Shown piece after piece: positions 36,443-44,340 of a stretch of DNA of 64,000 nucleotides (positions within the stretch are counted from its first letter, which is position 1; every line of letters begins with the position of its first letter). The position numbers were made by a program, and so were the translations under genes. Origin of the DNA: an uncultured Lactobacillus sp. (GTDB lineage Bacteria > Bacillota > Bacilli > Lactobacillales > Lactobacillaceae). Under the pieces are notes generated by a model. The model made no database searches. It was not told the origin of the DNA and saw only the letters and a list, made by a program, of their open reading frames with translations. The stretch lies in NCBI RefSeq assembly GCF_910589175.1, contig NZ_CAJURR010000005.1, positions 13,801 through 77,800 of the forward strand, given 5' to 3'.

Positions 36443-36646
36443 ATGTCGCTTTATACAGCAGTCAAGGAAGTAGCGAATCAGAATAAAAAATCAATCTATC
36501 AGATTGAACATGATTTACGACTGTCAAATGGGATTATCGGCAAGTGGAACAAAAGCATGCCACGCGCTGATGTTTTACAAGATGTTGCCGATTATTTAGG
36601 GGTGACTACACAGTACTTATTTAAGTTAGCAAGGAGGAAAAAGTAA
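36443..36646 (+). CDS. Cro-like HTH protein
   Basis: 67 residues, a single HTH (SIYQIEHDLRLSNGIIGKW then ADYLGVTTQYLF). Overall pattern closely resembles the CI-like N-terminus. Preceded by GAAAGGAG. First rightward gene of the early region. Confidence 0.85.
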   Translation: MSLYTAVKEVANQNKKSIYQIEHDLRLSNGIIGKWNKSMPRADVLQDVADYLGVTTQYLFKLARRKK

Positions 36647-37402
36647 ATGAATAATGACTTACAACTATTTAACTTTGAGAACAGCCAAGTAAGAATTTTA
36701 AAAATTAACGATGAGCCATGGTTTGTCGCAAGTGATATTACTAAAATATTGGATCTTTCAAATACTACTGTTGCACTTAGCAGATTAGATGAGGATGAAC
36801 GGTCTAAGTTTAACTTAGGGCGTCAAGGCGAAGCTAATATTATTAATGAATATGGTTTATATGCATTAATTCTACAAAGTAGAAAGCACAACGCAAAGAA
36901 GTTTCAACGTTGGGTAACGCATAAAGTTCTTCCAGCAATTCGTAAACATGGTGCTTATATGACAGATGAAAAAGCATTCGATGTAGTACACAACAAGAAC
37001 GGTTTAGCTAATTTACTTCAACAAGCAGCGGATCAGCTTAAACAAAAAGATATTGAAATTGCTGAAATGAAACCTAAGGCATTGTTTGCAGATTCAGTAG
37101 CAACTAGCCACACTACAATTTTGATTGGCGAGTTAGCCAAAATTTTAAGAGGTAGAGGTAATGGAATAGATATTGGAGCTAATCGTTTGTTTGCTTGGAT
37201 GCGAGAACATGGATATTTAATCAATCGTAAGGGTAGTGATTGGAACATGCCAACGCAGAAATCAATGGATCTTGGTTTGTTCAAGATCAAAGAGACAACT
37301 ATTAACCATTCAAACGGCTCAACATCAATTAGCAAGACACCTAAGGTAACAGGTAAAGGACAACAGTATTTTGTTAATAAGTTAAGAAGATTAGAAGTGT
37401 AG
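36647..37402 (+). CDS. Phage antirepressor (BRO-N plus ANT/KilAC)
   Basis: 251 residues. BRO-N domain (NDEPWFVASDITKILDLSN, GLYALILQSRKHNAKKFQRW, VTHKVLPAIRKHGAYM) and C-terminal KilAC domain (ILIGELAKILRGRG, IGANRLFAWMREHGYLI). Starts at the base after the cro stop. In known phages such proteins counter the repressor or act in early regulation. Confidence 0.9.
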   Translation: MNNDLQLFNFENSQVRILKINDEPWFVASDITKILDLSNTTVALSRLDEDERSKFNLGRQGEANIINEYGLYALILQSRKHNAKKFQRWVTHKVLPAIRKHGAYMTDEKAFDVVHNKNGLANLLQQAADQLKQKDIEIAEMKPKALFADSVATSHTTILIGELAKILRGRGNGIDIGANRLFAWMREHGYLINRKGSDWNMPTQKSMDLGLFKIKETTINHSNGSTSISKTPKVTGKGQQYFVNKLRRLEV

Positions 37403-37411
37403 GTAATAAAG

Positions 37412-37705
37412 ATGGAAAAAGAGCAAAAGAAAAAGCAGCGCATTTTTGTGGAGGCTGCTAATAAGTACTTTAATCTTATGGATTTAGTTGTATGTAGTAA
37501 TTGCCACAATGTTGTTCATGATGGTAATTACTGTGAACAATGTGGAAATAAACTGACAAAAGTAATAGTTCTAAAAGATGAAGATCTTCTAAATAAAAAA
37601 ATTAATAAGTGTGTGCTTTGCGGTGAAAAAGCACAGCTAAAAATAAAAGATAATGTATGGATCTGTGAAAATTGTGCACAAATCCAAGGAGAATTGGCAA
37701 ATTAA
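37412..37705 (+). CDS. Small protein with two zinc ribbons
   Basis: 97 residues with paired Cys: CSNC ... CEQCG and CVLCG ... CENC, so two zinc ribbons and a charged N-terminus. Not recognised beyond that. Tail-to-tail with the opposite-strand gene, overlapping it by 4 nt. Confidence 0.65.
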   Translation: MEKEQKKKQRIFVEAANKYFNLMDLVVCSNCHNVVHDGNYCEQCGNKLTKVIVLKDEDLLNKKINKCVLCGEKAQLKIKDNVWICENCAQIQGELAN

Positions 37706-38322
37706 ATTTTATCCCAGATATCGATAATTTGTTGAGCATCAATTTCTAGTTCTATTGGATCAATTAAGTCAGAAGGAGTAGCTGTTATTAATTTGCCGTT
37801 TCGTAAATTTAAAATTGCTGGAGTAGCACCTTGCTTAATTGTATCTTGATTAGCAAATTGCATCAAAGTTAATGAAGGAAGAATATTGCGTTTAATGAGT
37901 TTATCGTCAGGTTTTTTAACGGTATAGAAATTTTTAATTAAATATTTTTCGCCATTTGCATTTTTAACTCCTAATTCAGGCGTAGCAGAGATTACGAGGC
38001 GATCTCCAAAATTCCAAGAAGCTTTATTTACCTCAAAGAAATTTGGTGAATAATTTTGAACAAAATATAAAAAATTTCTAGTATCTTTAACATAATTTTT
38101 CCTTTTGTTTTCTGGAACTGAGCTAGCAAAAGATTGTAATTGATTTTCTGTTATTTCACCTCGTGCAAATTGCTTTATTTTGGAACGAAGTGGGCGCCAG
38201 TAATCAATAGCTGGACTATAGTCGCTTCCTTTCACCTGGGTGCGTAAATAATTTATACGTGCACTTGTAGAAACCTTAGATTTAAAAGTAATAAATTGTG
38301 TTAAAGAAAGTTTAATTGGCAT
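37702..38322 (-). CDS. Uncharacterised 206-aa protein on the opposite strand
   Basis: The only leftward gene in the early region. Basic N-terminal half (FKSKVSTSARINYLRTQVKG, RPLRSKIKQFARGE), C-terminal beta-rich part ending DAQQIIDIWDKI. No signal peptide, membrane helix or motif I recognise. GGAGAC lies before the ATG. It has its own promoter area, shared with a divergent HTH gene and containing a 10-bp inverted repeat. Expressed in the lysogen by position, which is inference; an immunity or defence role is possible. Confidence 0.6.
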   Translation of the reverse strand: MPIKLSLTQFITFKSKVSTSARINYLRTQVKGSDYSPAIDYWRPLRSKIKQFARGEITENQLQSFASSVPENKRKNYVKDTRNFLYFVQNYSPNFFEVNKASWNFGDRLVISATPELGVKNANGEKYLIKNFYTVKKPDDKLIKRNILPSLTLMQFANQDTIKQGATPAILNLRNGKLITATPSDLIDPIELEIDAQQIIDIWDKI

Positions 38323-38344
38323 ACAATGTCTCCTTTATTATTTA

Positions 38345-38374
38345 ATATTTTGTGTTAATTATAGCACAAAATAT
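38345..38374. promoter_or_regulatory. Operator-like inverted repeat between divergent genes
   Basis: ATATTTTGTG (38345-38354) and CACAAAATAT (38365-38374) are perfect 10-bp arms with a 10-nt spacer. A minus-strand TATAAT lies in the spacer (38363-38358), and a plus-strand TTGTGT ... TATAGA pair overlaps the repeat. Likely operator for the divergent HTH protein. Confidence 0.55.
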
Positions 38375-38410
38375 AGAAAAATAACTTGAAAGCAGGGTAT
38401 ATAACACAAT

Positions 38411-38626
38411 ATGTCGTGGCAAACAGTTGATCGTATTTTAAAAAATAAGCATTGGAGTTTGAGTAAATTATCAAATAGATCAGGAATAAATTACCAAACA
38501 ATTAGAAATTATAGATATTTAAAGACTGAGCCTACATTCAAAACTATGTGCAAAATTGCTGATGCTTTAGGCGTTAGTCTTGATGAATTGAGAGGAGATA
38601 AGGATGAAATTAACACTAGAAGGTAA
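38411..38626 (+). CDS. Small Xre-family HTH regulator
   Basis: 71 residues; HTH SLSKLSNRSGINYQTIRNYR followed by KIADALGVSLDELRG. Divergent from the 206-aa gene across a perfect inverted repeat, so a probable local regulator. The 3' end overlaps the next small gene. Confidence 0.78.
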   Translation: MSWQTVDRILKNKHWSLSKLSNRSGINYQTIRNYRYLKTEPTFKTMCKIADALGVSLDELRGDKDEINTRR

Positions 38627-38735
38627 ACCGGAAGAAATTCAAGATATTCTAAGTTTTATCCATCTTCAGCAAGAAACTTATCTTGCTGTAAAAGGAGTAG
38701 ACAGAGCTAGTAAGGAAAGTATTTTGATTCATTAA
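38604..38735 (+). CDS. Small phage protein, 43 aa
   Basis: Begins MKLTLEGKPEEIQDIL and ends KESILIH. GAGGAGATAAGG just before the ATG is a strong ribosome site, and the gene overlaps the HTH gene by 23 nt. Function unknown. The opening resembles small ORFs often seen in Lactobacillus phage early regions. Confidence 0.6.
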   Translation: MKLTLEGKPEEIQDILSFIHLQQETYLAVKGVDRASKESILIH

Positions 38736-38750
38736 AAAGGAGATGATTTC

Positions 38751-38960
38751 ATGCAAATCGCAATCCCAGAACGAGTTATTGAAAGAGCTATTCAACAGAA
38801 GTATTTTAACGTGACAGCATCAGCAAACTTCTTAGGAGTTAGCCCATCTACATTTAGAATTTGGCTGAAAAAGTTTGATTTTAAGCCAATTAGTATTGAT
38901 GGCCAAATCTTATATGACAAGGATGTCTTACAAAAGTTTATGGAGGATCACCAACTATGA
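38751..38960 (+). CDS. Small HTH (excisionase/MerR-like) DNA-binding protein
   Basis: 69 residues. FNVTASANFLGVSPSTFRIW followed by LYDKDVLQKFME is the winged-HTH pattern of phage excisionase-like or transposon regulators. Preceded by AAAGGAG. Position fits an early regulator or Xis; role not certain. Confidence 0.65.
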   Translation: MQIAIPERVIERAIQQKYFNVTASANFLGVSPSTFRIWLKKFDFKPISIDGQILYDKDVLQKFMEDHQL

Positions 38961-39106
38961 GTAAATGGATTAACCACAAGATCAACGAATTCATGGGTAC
39001 TAATTTCACACTACGTGAAACAGAAATACTTACGCTAAGTACTATGTGCACAGCATTAGTAGCACTTATTTTTACGATGTATACAGCGATTTTTCCAAAT
39101 ATTTAG
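38957..39106 (+). CDS. Small membrane protein, 49 aa
   Basis: Starts at ATGA overlapping the previous stop. A hydrophilic first half (MSKWINHKINEFMG) is followed by one hydrophobic helix MCTALVALIFTMYTAIF. Unknown function. Confidence 0.5.
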   Translation: MSKWINHKINEFMGTNFTLRETEILTLSTMCTALVALIFTMYTAIFPNI

Positions 39107-39119
39107 GGAGATGAGATAA

Positions 39120-39266
39120 ATGACATTAGAAACAAAATTAATCAGTAACAGTAATGCTTTCTTCACTAGAGAAACAAGACAACCGCTGATACATGATGAG
39201 TATCAAAAACAATTTGAGACAGATTTAATGACAACAAAAAAGCCGTTAACTGCGCCAACAGTTTAA
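39120..39266 (+). CDS. Small phage protein, 48 aa
   Basis: Starts MTLETKLISNSNAFF, ends PLTAPTV. GGGAGATGAG precedes the ATG with a 5-nt gap. No recognised motif. Confidence 0.45.
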   Translation: MTLETKLISNSNAFFTRETRQPLIHDEYQKQFETDLMTTKKPLTAPTV

Positions 39267-39302
39267 CGACTAGCAAAAATACAAAACCAAAGGAATTATA
39301 AC

Positions 39303-40196
39303 ATGAATAAGATTAACGAAGCTAAAAAAGACATGATTACGTTTGAAAATGAAAATTTTCCAATTAGTTTTAAAAAGGCTGAAATAGACTTTCCCGGGTA
39401 CGAGCTACTAAATGCTAAGGTAGATGATTTAGCTAAAGGCTGGGAAAGCTATGTAGTAACTTCTAAATCGTATCCTTACGATAAAAAGACTAGGGCAGAA
39501 CTAAATCGCATTCGGAAAGCCTTAAATGATCGAAGAAAATCAATTACACAACAAGCTAGTCAACCTATTGATGAGTTTACTGCTCAAATTAAATCACTTG
39601 ATTTGAAAATTAAGGTAGCAGTTGATCACATCAGTGAAGGAATTAAGTCTTTTGATGATAAAGCTAAAAAAGACAAACATCAACAGAATTTATTGCAACT
39701 GGGTAAGATTGCAGTTGGATACAATATACCTTTACAGGAGCTTGATTACCAAGAAAAGTGGGACAACAAGACAGCTAGCTGGGGAAAAATTGAGGAAGAA
39801 GCTAGACAACAATTTGAAACAATTGCTGAAAGACTAAAGGCTAGAAAAGAAGCGGAGCAAGTTATTGCTACTAAGGCTAGTGAGTACACTAAACCTGCTA
39901 TGACTGCTAGTCCATATCTTCAAATGCTTGATTATAAGTCGCTACCTGACGTACTAACTCAAATGGATAATGACCATGAATATTTAATTAAGCAGGCTAA
40001 ACAGCAAGAAGAAAATCGTAAGAAAGCTATAGAATCGCTTGAACAACATGGCGATAAGTATGTCGATGCCAAAACAGGTGAAGTAGTTGATAAGGTACAT
40101 AGCGTCACACTTAAACTTACTGGCACCACAGAACAATTAACGGCCCTATCTAACTTCATCCGCGATTGGGGTATTAGCTATGAGAGGGTGAACTAA
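39303..40196 (+). CDS. DUF1351 phage protein (recombination module)
   Basis: 297 residues, mostly helical with a coiled coil (about 60-200). FPGYELLNAKVDDLAKGW and RIRKALNDRRKSITQQ match the DUF1351 family, which commonly accompanies ERF/Sak single-strand annealing proteins. Next gene is exactly that, 3 nt downstream. Confidence 0.75.
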   Translation: MNKINEAKKDMITFENENFPISFKKAEIDFPGYELLNAKVDDLAKGWESYVVTSKSYPYDKKTRAELNRIRKALNDRRKSITQQASQPIDEFTAQIKSLDLKIKVAVDHISEGIKSFDDKAKKDKHQQNLLQLGKIAVGYNIPLQELDYQEKWDNKTASWGKIEEEARQQFETIAERLKARKEAEQVIATKASEYTKPAMTASPYLQMLDYKSLPDVLTQMDNDHEYLIKQAKQQEENRKKAIESLEQHGDKYVDAKTGEVVDKVHSVTLKLTGTTEQLTALSNFIRDWGISYERVN

Positions 40197-40198
40197 GC

Positions 40199-41002
40199 AT
40201 GGAAATTTATGGAAGAGAAGAAGATAGAGCTAAGTGGGCAATGCATTACGCACAAGTGAAGGCTAATATTAGCCAGCCTAAAAGAACACATAATGTTACT
40301 GTTTCAGGTAAAAACAAACAAGGAAAACCTTATAGCTATGACTATAAGTATGCTGATCTAGCAGACATTGATAAAGCAGTAATGGATGGTATTAAAAAAG
40401 CTACAGATAAAGAAGGTAATGTAACTTTTAGTTATTTCTTCGATATTCAAACAACTAACACTGCAGTAACCGTCCAAACACTTTTAGTTGATGCCTCAGG
40501 CTTTACTGTCAAAACAAATAAAATCGTTTTTCAAAACGGTAAAGCATATGATGCACAAGCAACCGCCAGTCTTATCAGTTATGCAAAAAGATATTCACTT
40601 AGTGGAGCCTTTGGGATTGCTGCAGATGATGATAATGATGCTAAAGATCAAAAGATTATTTATGAACCAAAAATTTTAACTAAACAAGAGCTTGAAAATT
40701 ATCAAGTATATTACAACGGCGTGCAAGCCAATTTGTACGACTTGTATCAAGAAGCAAGAGACGGTATCAAAGATGCCCAAGATTGGTTTAAAGAATCCCA
40801 TACACCAGAAGATGCGCAAGCTATCCATCAAATTGCACAGATTTTTAAAAAGAAACACCCCGGAACAAAACAATCTGATAAAGCAAAGAAAGCTGCTCTT
40901 GATAAGATACAGCAGTCTCGACCCGAAGAAGCCAAAAAGGATCCGTTTGCTGAAAAGAAGGTAGAAGTAGATTCAGATCCTGTTACAGATAGTCTATTTT
41001 AG
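40199..41002 (+). CDS. ERF-family single-strand annealing protein
   Basis: 267 residues. YDYKYADLADIDKAVMDGIK, GKAYDAQATASLISYAKRYS, and LSGAFGIAADDDNDAKDQ are the ERF signature. Promotes single-strand annealing recombination of phage DNA. The C-terminal third is charged and low complexity, as usual. Confidence 0.88.
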   Translation: MEIYGREEDRAKWAMHYAQVKANISQPKRTHNVTVSGKNKQGKPYSYDYKYADLADIDKAVMDGIKKATDKEGNVTFSYFFDIQTTNTAVTVQTLLVDASGFTVKTNKIVFQNGKAYDAQATASLISYAKRYSLSGAFGIAADDDNDAKDQKIIYEPKILTKQELENYQVYYNGVQANLYDLYQEARDGIKDAQDWFKESHTPEDAQAIHQIAQIFKKKHPGTKQSDKAKKAALDKIQQSRPEEAKKDPFAEKKVEVDSDPVTDSLF

Positions 41003-41013
41003 GGGGATGCAGA

Positions 41014-41727
41014 ATGGCAAAGATCAAGAAAGTATATGAAAAATCCTACACAGTTATAGATAATCATGTCATTCAGGATACTAATCTCTCTTGGAAAGCT
41101 AAAGGATTGTTTGTTTACCTATGGTCACAGAGTGATGAATGGAATTTTTACGAAAAAGAAGTAGTCAAACATTCTTCTGATGGAATTTCTGGTCTTAGGA
41201 GTGGATTAGCTGAACTTGAAAAACATGGCTATTTAAAACGAGAGAGAAAGAGAAGTAAAGGCCAGGTAAAAGAAAGCATTTGGACCTTAAGTGAGACACC
41301 TAATTTAGATTTTCTAAGACAGGGGAAACCTGATTTAGAAAAACCTAAACAGGAAAAGCCTAAATTGGAAAAACCTAAACAGGAAAATCGAACACTAATA
41401 AATACTAATCAAAATAAATACCAAGATAAACAAGTAAGAAAAGAAACAATTACTAAATCTCTCTCTAAAGAAGAGAGGGAGAGAGATGCAAATGTAATTG
41501 AAATCTTAATCAATTATCTTAACCATTGTGCTGAGGAGTGGAGAAGACCAATAATCACATTTTCAGATTCTGAAATAAATAAGATGATTAGAGCAGTACA
41601 CGGGAAAGATACACGAAAACTTAAAGAAGTAGCTGAAAAGACCATTGTTTATGGAGAACAGTATCCACAAGGGTACCTACTTACTTGCATCAAGAACTTA
41701 CCGGAGGAAGCAGCAAATGAAGAATAG
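41014..41727 (+). CDS. Phage replication initiator (winged-helix replisome organizer)
   Basis: 237 residues. N-terminal winged helix (LSWKAKGLFVYLWSQSDEW, GISGLRSGLAELEKHGYL), a linker with repeats (KPDLEKPKQEKPKLEKPK), and a C-terminal DnaD-like part (YGEQYPQGYLLTCIKNL). Its coding sequence holds two perfect 20-nt direct repeats and a dyad, which may be the origin. Confidence 0.75.
   Translation: MAKIKKVYEKSYTVIDNHVIQDTNLSWKAKGLFVYLWSQSDEWNFYEKEVVKHSSDGISGLRSGLAELEKHGYLKRERKRSKGQVKESIWTLSETPNLDFLRQGKPDLEKPKQEKPKLEKPKQENRTLINTNQNKYQDKQVRKETITKSLSKEERERDANVIEILINYLNHCAEEWRRPIITFSDSEINKMIRAVHGKDTRKLKEVAEKTIVYGEQYPQGYLLTCIKNLPEEAANEE
41324..41487. other. Candidate phage replication origin within the initiator gene
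   Basis: GAAAAACCTAAACAGGAAAA occurs at 41338-41357 and 41368-41387 (period 30), with a degenerate copy from 41324. A 9-bp inverted repeat ATCTCTCTC/GAGAGAGAT (41457-41465 with 41479-41487) and AT-rich DNA lie in between. Iterons inside initiator genes are common in phages; the repeat also encodes a repeated peptide, so this is not proof. Confidence 0.4.
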
Positions 41728-42064
41728 ACTTAAAGAATTAAGAAAAGAAAATCGACTTACACAAAAAGAATTAGCACAGCAATTGGGATGTTCTCAACAA
41801 GCTATAACTTGGTATGAAACTGAGAAAAGACAACCTAGAATTGAAACTTGGCAAAAGCTAGCCGACTTTTTTAAAGTGCCAACTGAATACCTAATGGGTA
41901 TTACCAACGATAGAGTGACACTAACAGTTAATGATCTAAACCCAGCAGAAGAAGATGCATACAAGCGTATCACTGCAATGCTTAGTGAAGATTATCCAAA
42001 AGGTAGTATTTCTAAAAATAAAATAGGTCGATTGTTAGCAGACGAAGGTTTGTGGGAGGAATAA
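41717..42064 (+). CDS. Xre-family HTH regulator
   Basis: 115 residues from the ATG at 41717 after GGAGGAAG; the frame is open from 41645 but that part overlaps the initiator. HTH LTQKELAQQLGCSQQAITWY, then DFFKVPTEYLMG; the C-terminal 50 residues are helical. Translationally coupled to the initiator gene by 11-nt overlap. Confidence 0.75.
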   Translation: MKNRLKELRKENRLTQKELAQQLGCSQQAITWYETEKRQPRIETWQKLADFFKVPTEYLMGITNDRVTLTVNDLNPAEEDAYKRITAMLSEDYPKGSISKNKIGRLLADEGLWEE

Positions 42065-42217
42065 ATGAGTGGACAATTATCTGCCGAATGGTGGTGCGTT
42101 TTTATTTTAATTAATTTATTTTTTATAGATGTAATTAGAGACGATCAAAAGTCTTATGTTCCAATAACTTGCTTAACAATCATTGATATAGTTTTGATCT
42201 TTTTGAGATTTGTGTAA
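42065..42217 (+). CDS. Small membrane protein, 50 aa
   Basis: Starts at the base after the previous stop. Two hydrophobic segments, CVFILINLFFIDVI and ITCLTIIDIVLIFLRFV, around a short polar loop. Function unknown; many phages carry such hydrophobic early genes. Confidence 0.5.
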   Translation: MSGQLSAEWWCVFILINLFFIDVIRDDQKSYVPITCLTIIDIVLIFLRFV

Positions 42218-42267
42218 GGATTTAAAAATGAGAAAAAGAGATAAGTTGAAGAAAAAAACAAGCAAAA

Positions 42268-42444
42268 ATGACTATTAACCAATTGCAAAAGCAATATAGA
42301 AAAGGTGCGCAACGTGCAATAGATAAAGGTACAATAACCGCGCTTTTGAATTTAGGAGTTCTATATGCTATGTCACGCTTAGAGATGCAGCTAGAAACTG
42401 CAAGGATTAACTTCATAGCCAGAAAATATAAGGAGAGAAATTAA
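42268..42444 (+). CDS. Small phage protein, 58 aa
   Basis: Begins MTINQLQKQYRKGAQRAID, ends RKYKERN. No clear Shine-Dalgarno; a 16-codon ORF (42228-42278) overlaps its start and could couple translation. Helical, basic. Its stop adjoins the next ATG. Confidence 0.5.
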   Translation: MTINQLQKQYRKGAQRAIDKGTITALLNLGVLYAMSRLEMQLETARINFIARKYKERN

Positions 42445-42618
42445 ATGAAAGTAGCATCAGATGTTTTGGGCGATTTAAAAGTCGCCTACGTTGACAAAAC
42501 AATCATAAATAAACTAGATAACCATAAGCCTTTAGAAGATATGGACGCTCTTAACTTAATCGGGGGGGGTATTTTCAGCCGGCTATCAGGCGAAAAGAAA
42601 GCACTTAGCATTGGCTAA
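42445..42618 (+). CDS. 5' part of a split early gene (57 aa, ends after a G8 run)
   Basis: Starts MKVASDVLGDLKVAYVDKTI and reads into eight consecutive G at 42562-42569. After the run it continues only 17 more codons to a stop. With one G fewer the frame would read GVFSAGYQAKRKHLALANPF and join the next ORF smoothly. See the next entry. Confidence 0.55.
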   Translation: MKVASDVLGDLKVAYVDKTIINKLDNHKPLEDMDALNLIGGGIFSRLSGEKKALSIG

Positions 42619-42844
42619 CCCTTTTAATGACTATTATGCTGAAGAGAAAAAAGAAAATCGAAGGGATGCATATAGTAAGTTAACCAGCAAAAAGCTTGCT
42701 GACGCCTTGAATGAAGAATACGCACGGAGTCAGCTATTAGGCAAATCAGCATGGCAAAATGAGGACTTTCAAAAATTAATGTTAGAAGTAGCCAATAGAT
42801 GGGCAGAAGATAATAAACGTAAGAGAGTTAAGTTGGAGTTTTAA
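42611..42844 (+). CDS. 3' part of a split early gene (unknown function)
   Basis: As a separate gene it would start at a TTG at 42611 without a clear ribosome site. In its frame the codons upstream are open back to the G8 run and encode sensible protein, so it is likely the continuation of the ORF at 42445. Charged, helical; LTSKKLADALNEEYARSQLL and FQKLMLEVANRWAEDNKRK. A +1 shift at the run, or loss of one G, would give about 132 residues. Confidence 0.55.
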   Translation: MANPFNDYYAEEKKENRRDAYSKLTSKKLADALNEEYARSQLLGKSAWQNEDFQKLMLEVANRWAEDNKRKRVKLEF

Positions 42845-42845
42845 G

Positions 42846-43421
42846 ATGAACTTTAATAATCACGTATTTAAATATAAATGCTTTGATAACAAAATAGAAT
42901 ATCTTGCTTGTAAAGATCCTGAATATGAATGGAAAAATCGAATAAATTACCTTTTCGATCGGTCAAGTTCAACGTTAAGCATTAGTGGTGATTTTGGATT
43001 TGCAGTGTTCTGCTGGTATTCAAGTCAAAACACTTTGCGAGATATTGCGAAATACAGTAAAGATTTAGGCTACTTTGCTTCTAAAGTAAAAGCAGCAGAA
43101 GAATTATGGAGTTATGATTACAGTCTTTTAGATGAACAGCTTAATGATTATTTACGATTATCCGATAAAAATGATGATTGCTATTTATCAAAATCAGAAC
43201 GTCAAGAATTAAAGAACTCTATTTTGGAAAGCTGGGATGATAGAACGGGCTATCACATGAGTTCTGATTTAGAAACCAAAATAGCTGTAGAGTTTGATCC
43301 GGATTATTGGGAAAACTTGCCTGACGGAAAAGTTATTAGTGACTGGATAAGGGATTATGCTTCTGGACTACAAAAGTGGCTAGACCAGGATACTAGATTT
43401 AAGAAAGACGAGGGAAATTAA
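42846..43421 (+). CDS. Uncharacterised phage protein, 191 aa
   Basis: Soluble, acidic, Trp/Tyr-rich (DRSSSTLSISGDFGFAVFCW, WSYDYSLLDEQLNDYLRL, GKVISDWIRDYASGLQKWL). I do not recognise a family. Starts 1 nt after the previous stop, in the run of small middle genes. Confidence 0.65.
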   Translation: MNFNNHVFKYKCFDNKIEYLACKDPEYEWKNRINYLFDRSSSTLSISGDFGFAVFCWYSSQNTLRDIAKYSKDLGYFASKVKAAEELWSYDYSLLDEQLNDYLRLSDKNDDCYLSKSERQELKNSILESWDDRTGYHMSSDLETKIAVEFDPDYWENLPDGKVISDWIRDYASGLQKWLDQDTRFKKDEGN

Positions 43422-43422
43422 C

Positions 43423-43665
43423 ATGGAAGTTAAATTATTTGAAAATGATACATCAGAGCATCTTGAAGAAGATATCAATGCCTTTTTAGAACAAGAACGT
43501 CCTTTGGCAATCGACAAAATCGGGTATCAGGTTACACCTTCCCAGTTTTGCAACTCAGGATTAACATTTTCAGCTTTAATGCTGTATGAAAAATTCGATA
43601 AAGGAGCGTTGCTAAAAATAAGTGATGAAGTAGTTAAAGAAATAAATCATGGAATTGAGGATTAA
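43423..43665 (+). CDS. Cse60-like small phage protein
   Basis: 80 residues. VKLFENDTSEHLEEDINAFL resembles the N-terminus of the Cse60 family, common in phages as a small protein of unknown role; the C-terminal half is less conserved. Starts 1 nt after the previous stop. Confidence 0.55.
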   Translation: MEVKLFENDTSEHLEEDINAFLEQERPLAIDKIGYQVTPSQFCNSGLTFSALMLYEKFDKGALLKISDEVVKEINHGIED

Positions 43666-43667
43666 AA

Positions 43668-43874
43668 ATGGATTTAAAATGTGCAAACTGTGGAAAAGTA
43701 TTTGATAAAGATGATGACATTTTAGCTATCACTGATAATCAACTAATACTTAGATATTTTGATTGGCCAGACGGAAGAGACAATGCTTTCTGTTCAGAAG
43801 ATTGCTTATGTGATGCCTTAATGGCGGAGGATGTCAGCGTAGATGAATTTAAAGAAATGTATAAAGAAGAGTAA
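43668..43874 (+). CDS. Small zinc-finger-like protein, 68 aa
   Basis: CANCGKVF ... CSEDCLCDA gives two Cys pairs of a treble-clef-like finger; the rest is acidic. Related in pattern to two further small Cys-rich genes downstream. Confidence 0.55.
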   Translation: MDLKCANCGKVFDKDDDILAITDNQLILRYFDWPDGRDNAFCSEDCLCDALMAEDVSVDEFKEMYKEE

Positions 43875-43880
43875 AGAACG

Positions 43881-44147
43881 ATGAATAAGAAAGTATGTCC
43901 CTATTGTCACACCGAAACGTACTATACGGGTGCTGCAGGTGAAAGAGAAGCAGAAGAACCGCAAGAATACTTATATAACTATGAATTTCAGGATGATTTA
44001 TTTTCTATTTCAGTATATGTACTAAAAGGACACTTATATTTTAAGGTGGATGATCAGAATGGAGAATTTGCTGACCGATTGAAGATTGATTATTGTCCTA
44101 AGTGCGGAAGGAAGTTAAGAGATGAAAAAGATAAGATTTTACGATGA
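43881..44147 (+). CDS. Zinc-ribbon protein, 88 aa
   Basis: CPYCHTETYY near the N-terminus and CPKCGRKL near the C-terminus form a split zinc ribbon around an acidic beta-rich insert. Function unknown. Overlaps the next gene by 26 nt. Confidence 0.58.
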   Translation: MNKKVCPYCHTETYYTGAAGEREAEEPQEYLYNYEFQDDLFSISVYVLKGHLYFKVDDQNGEFADRLKIDYCPKCGRKLRDEKDKILR

Positions 44148-44340
44148 AGAAAAATATAAATGGGCGTTAGATAGTGCATTAGATGCTTTAAGTAGAGAAG
44201 ACAAGAAAACTTTTATGACTAGAGTATTTGATATGAGCGTAGCTAGTAATTTGGATCAAATGGATATTTTATACATGTTTGCTCAAACTTCTTACTCAAC
44301 TAGTTTGATATCGAGCTTTATTTATGGAGGTCATAAATAA
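44122..44340 (+). CDS. Uncharacterised phage protein, 72 aa
   Basis: MKKIRFYDEEKYKWALDSAL onward, all-helical pattern, no motif recognised. A start inside the previous gene and ATG-to-stop adjacency with the next ORF suggest coupling. Confidence 0.5.
   Translation: MKKIRFYDEEKYKWALDSALDALSREDKKTFMTRVFDMSVASNLDQMDILYMFAQTSYSTSLISSFIYGGHK

Noticed and set aside
37033..37509. 158-codon minus-strand ORF over the antirepressor gene
   Set aside because: Shadow of a well-supported antirepressor; no ribosome site and no recognisable protein.
41324..41393. CRISPR-like short repeats
   Set aside because: Only two or three in-frame copies encoding a repeated peptide, with no spacers of array type and no cas genes in the window.
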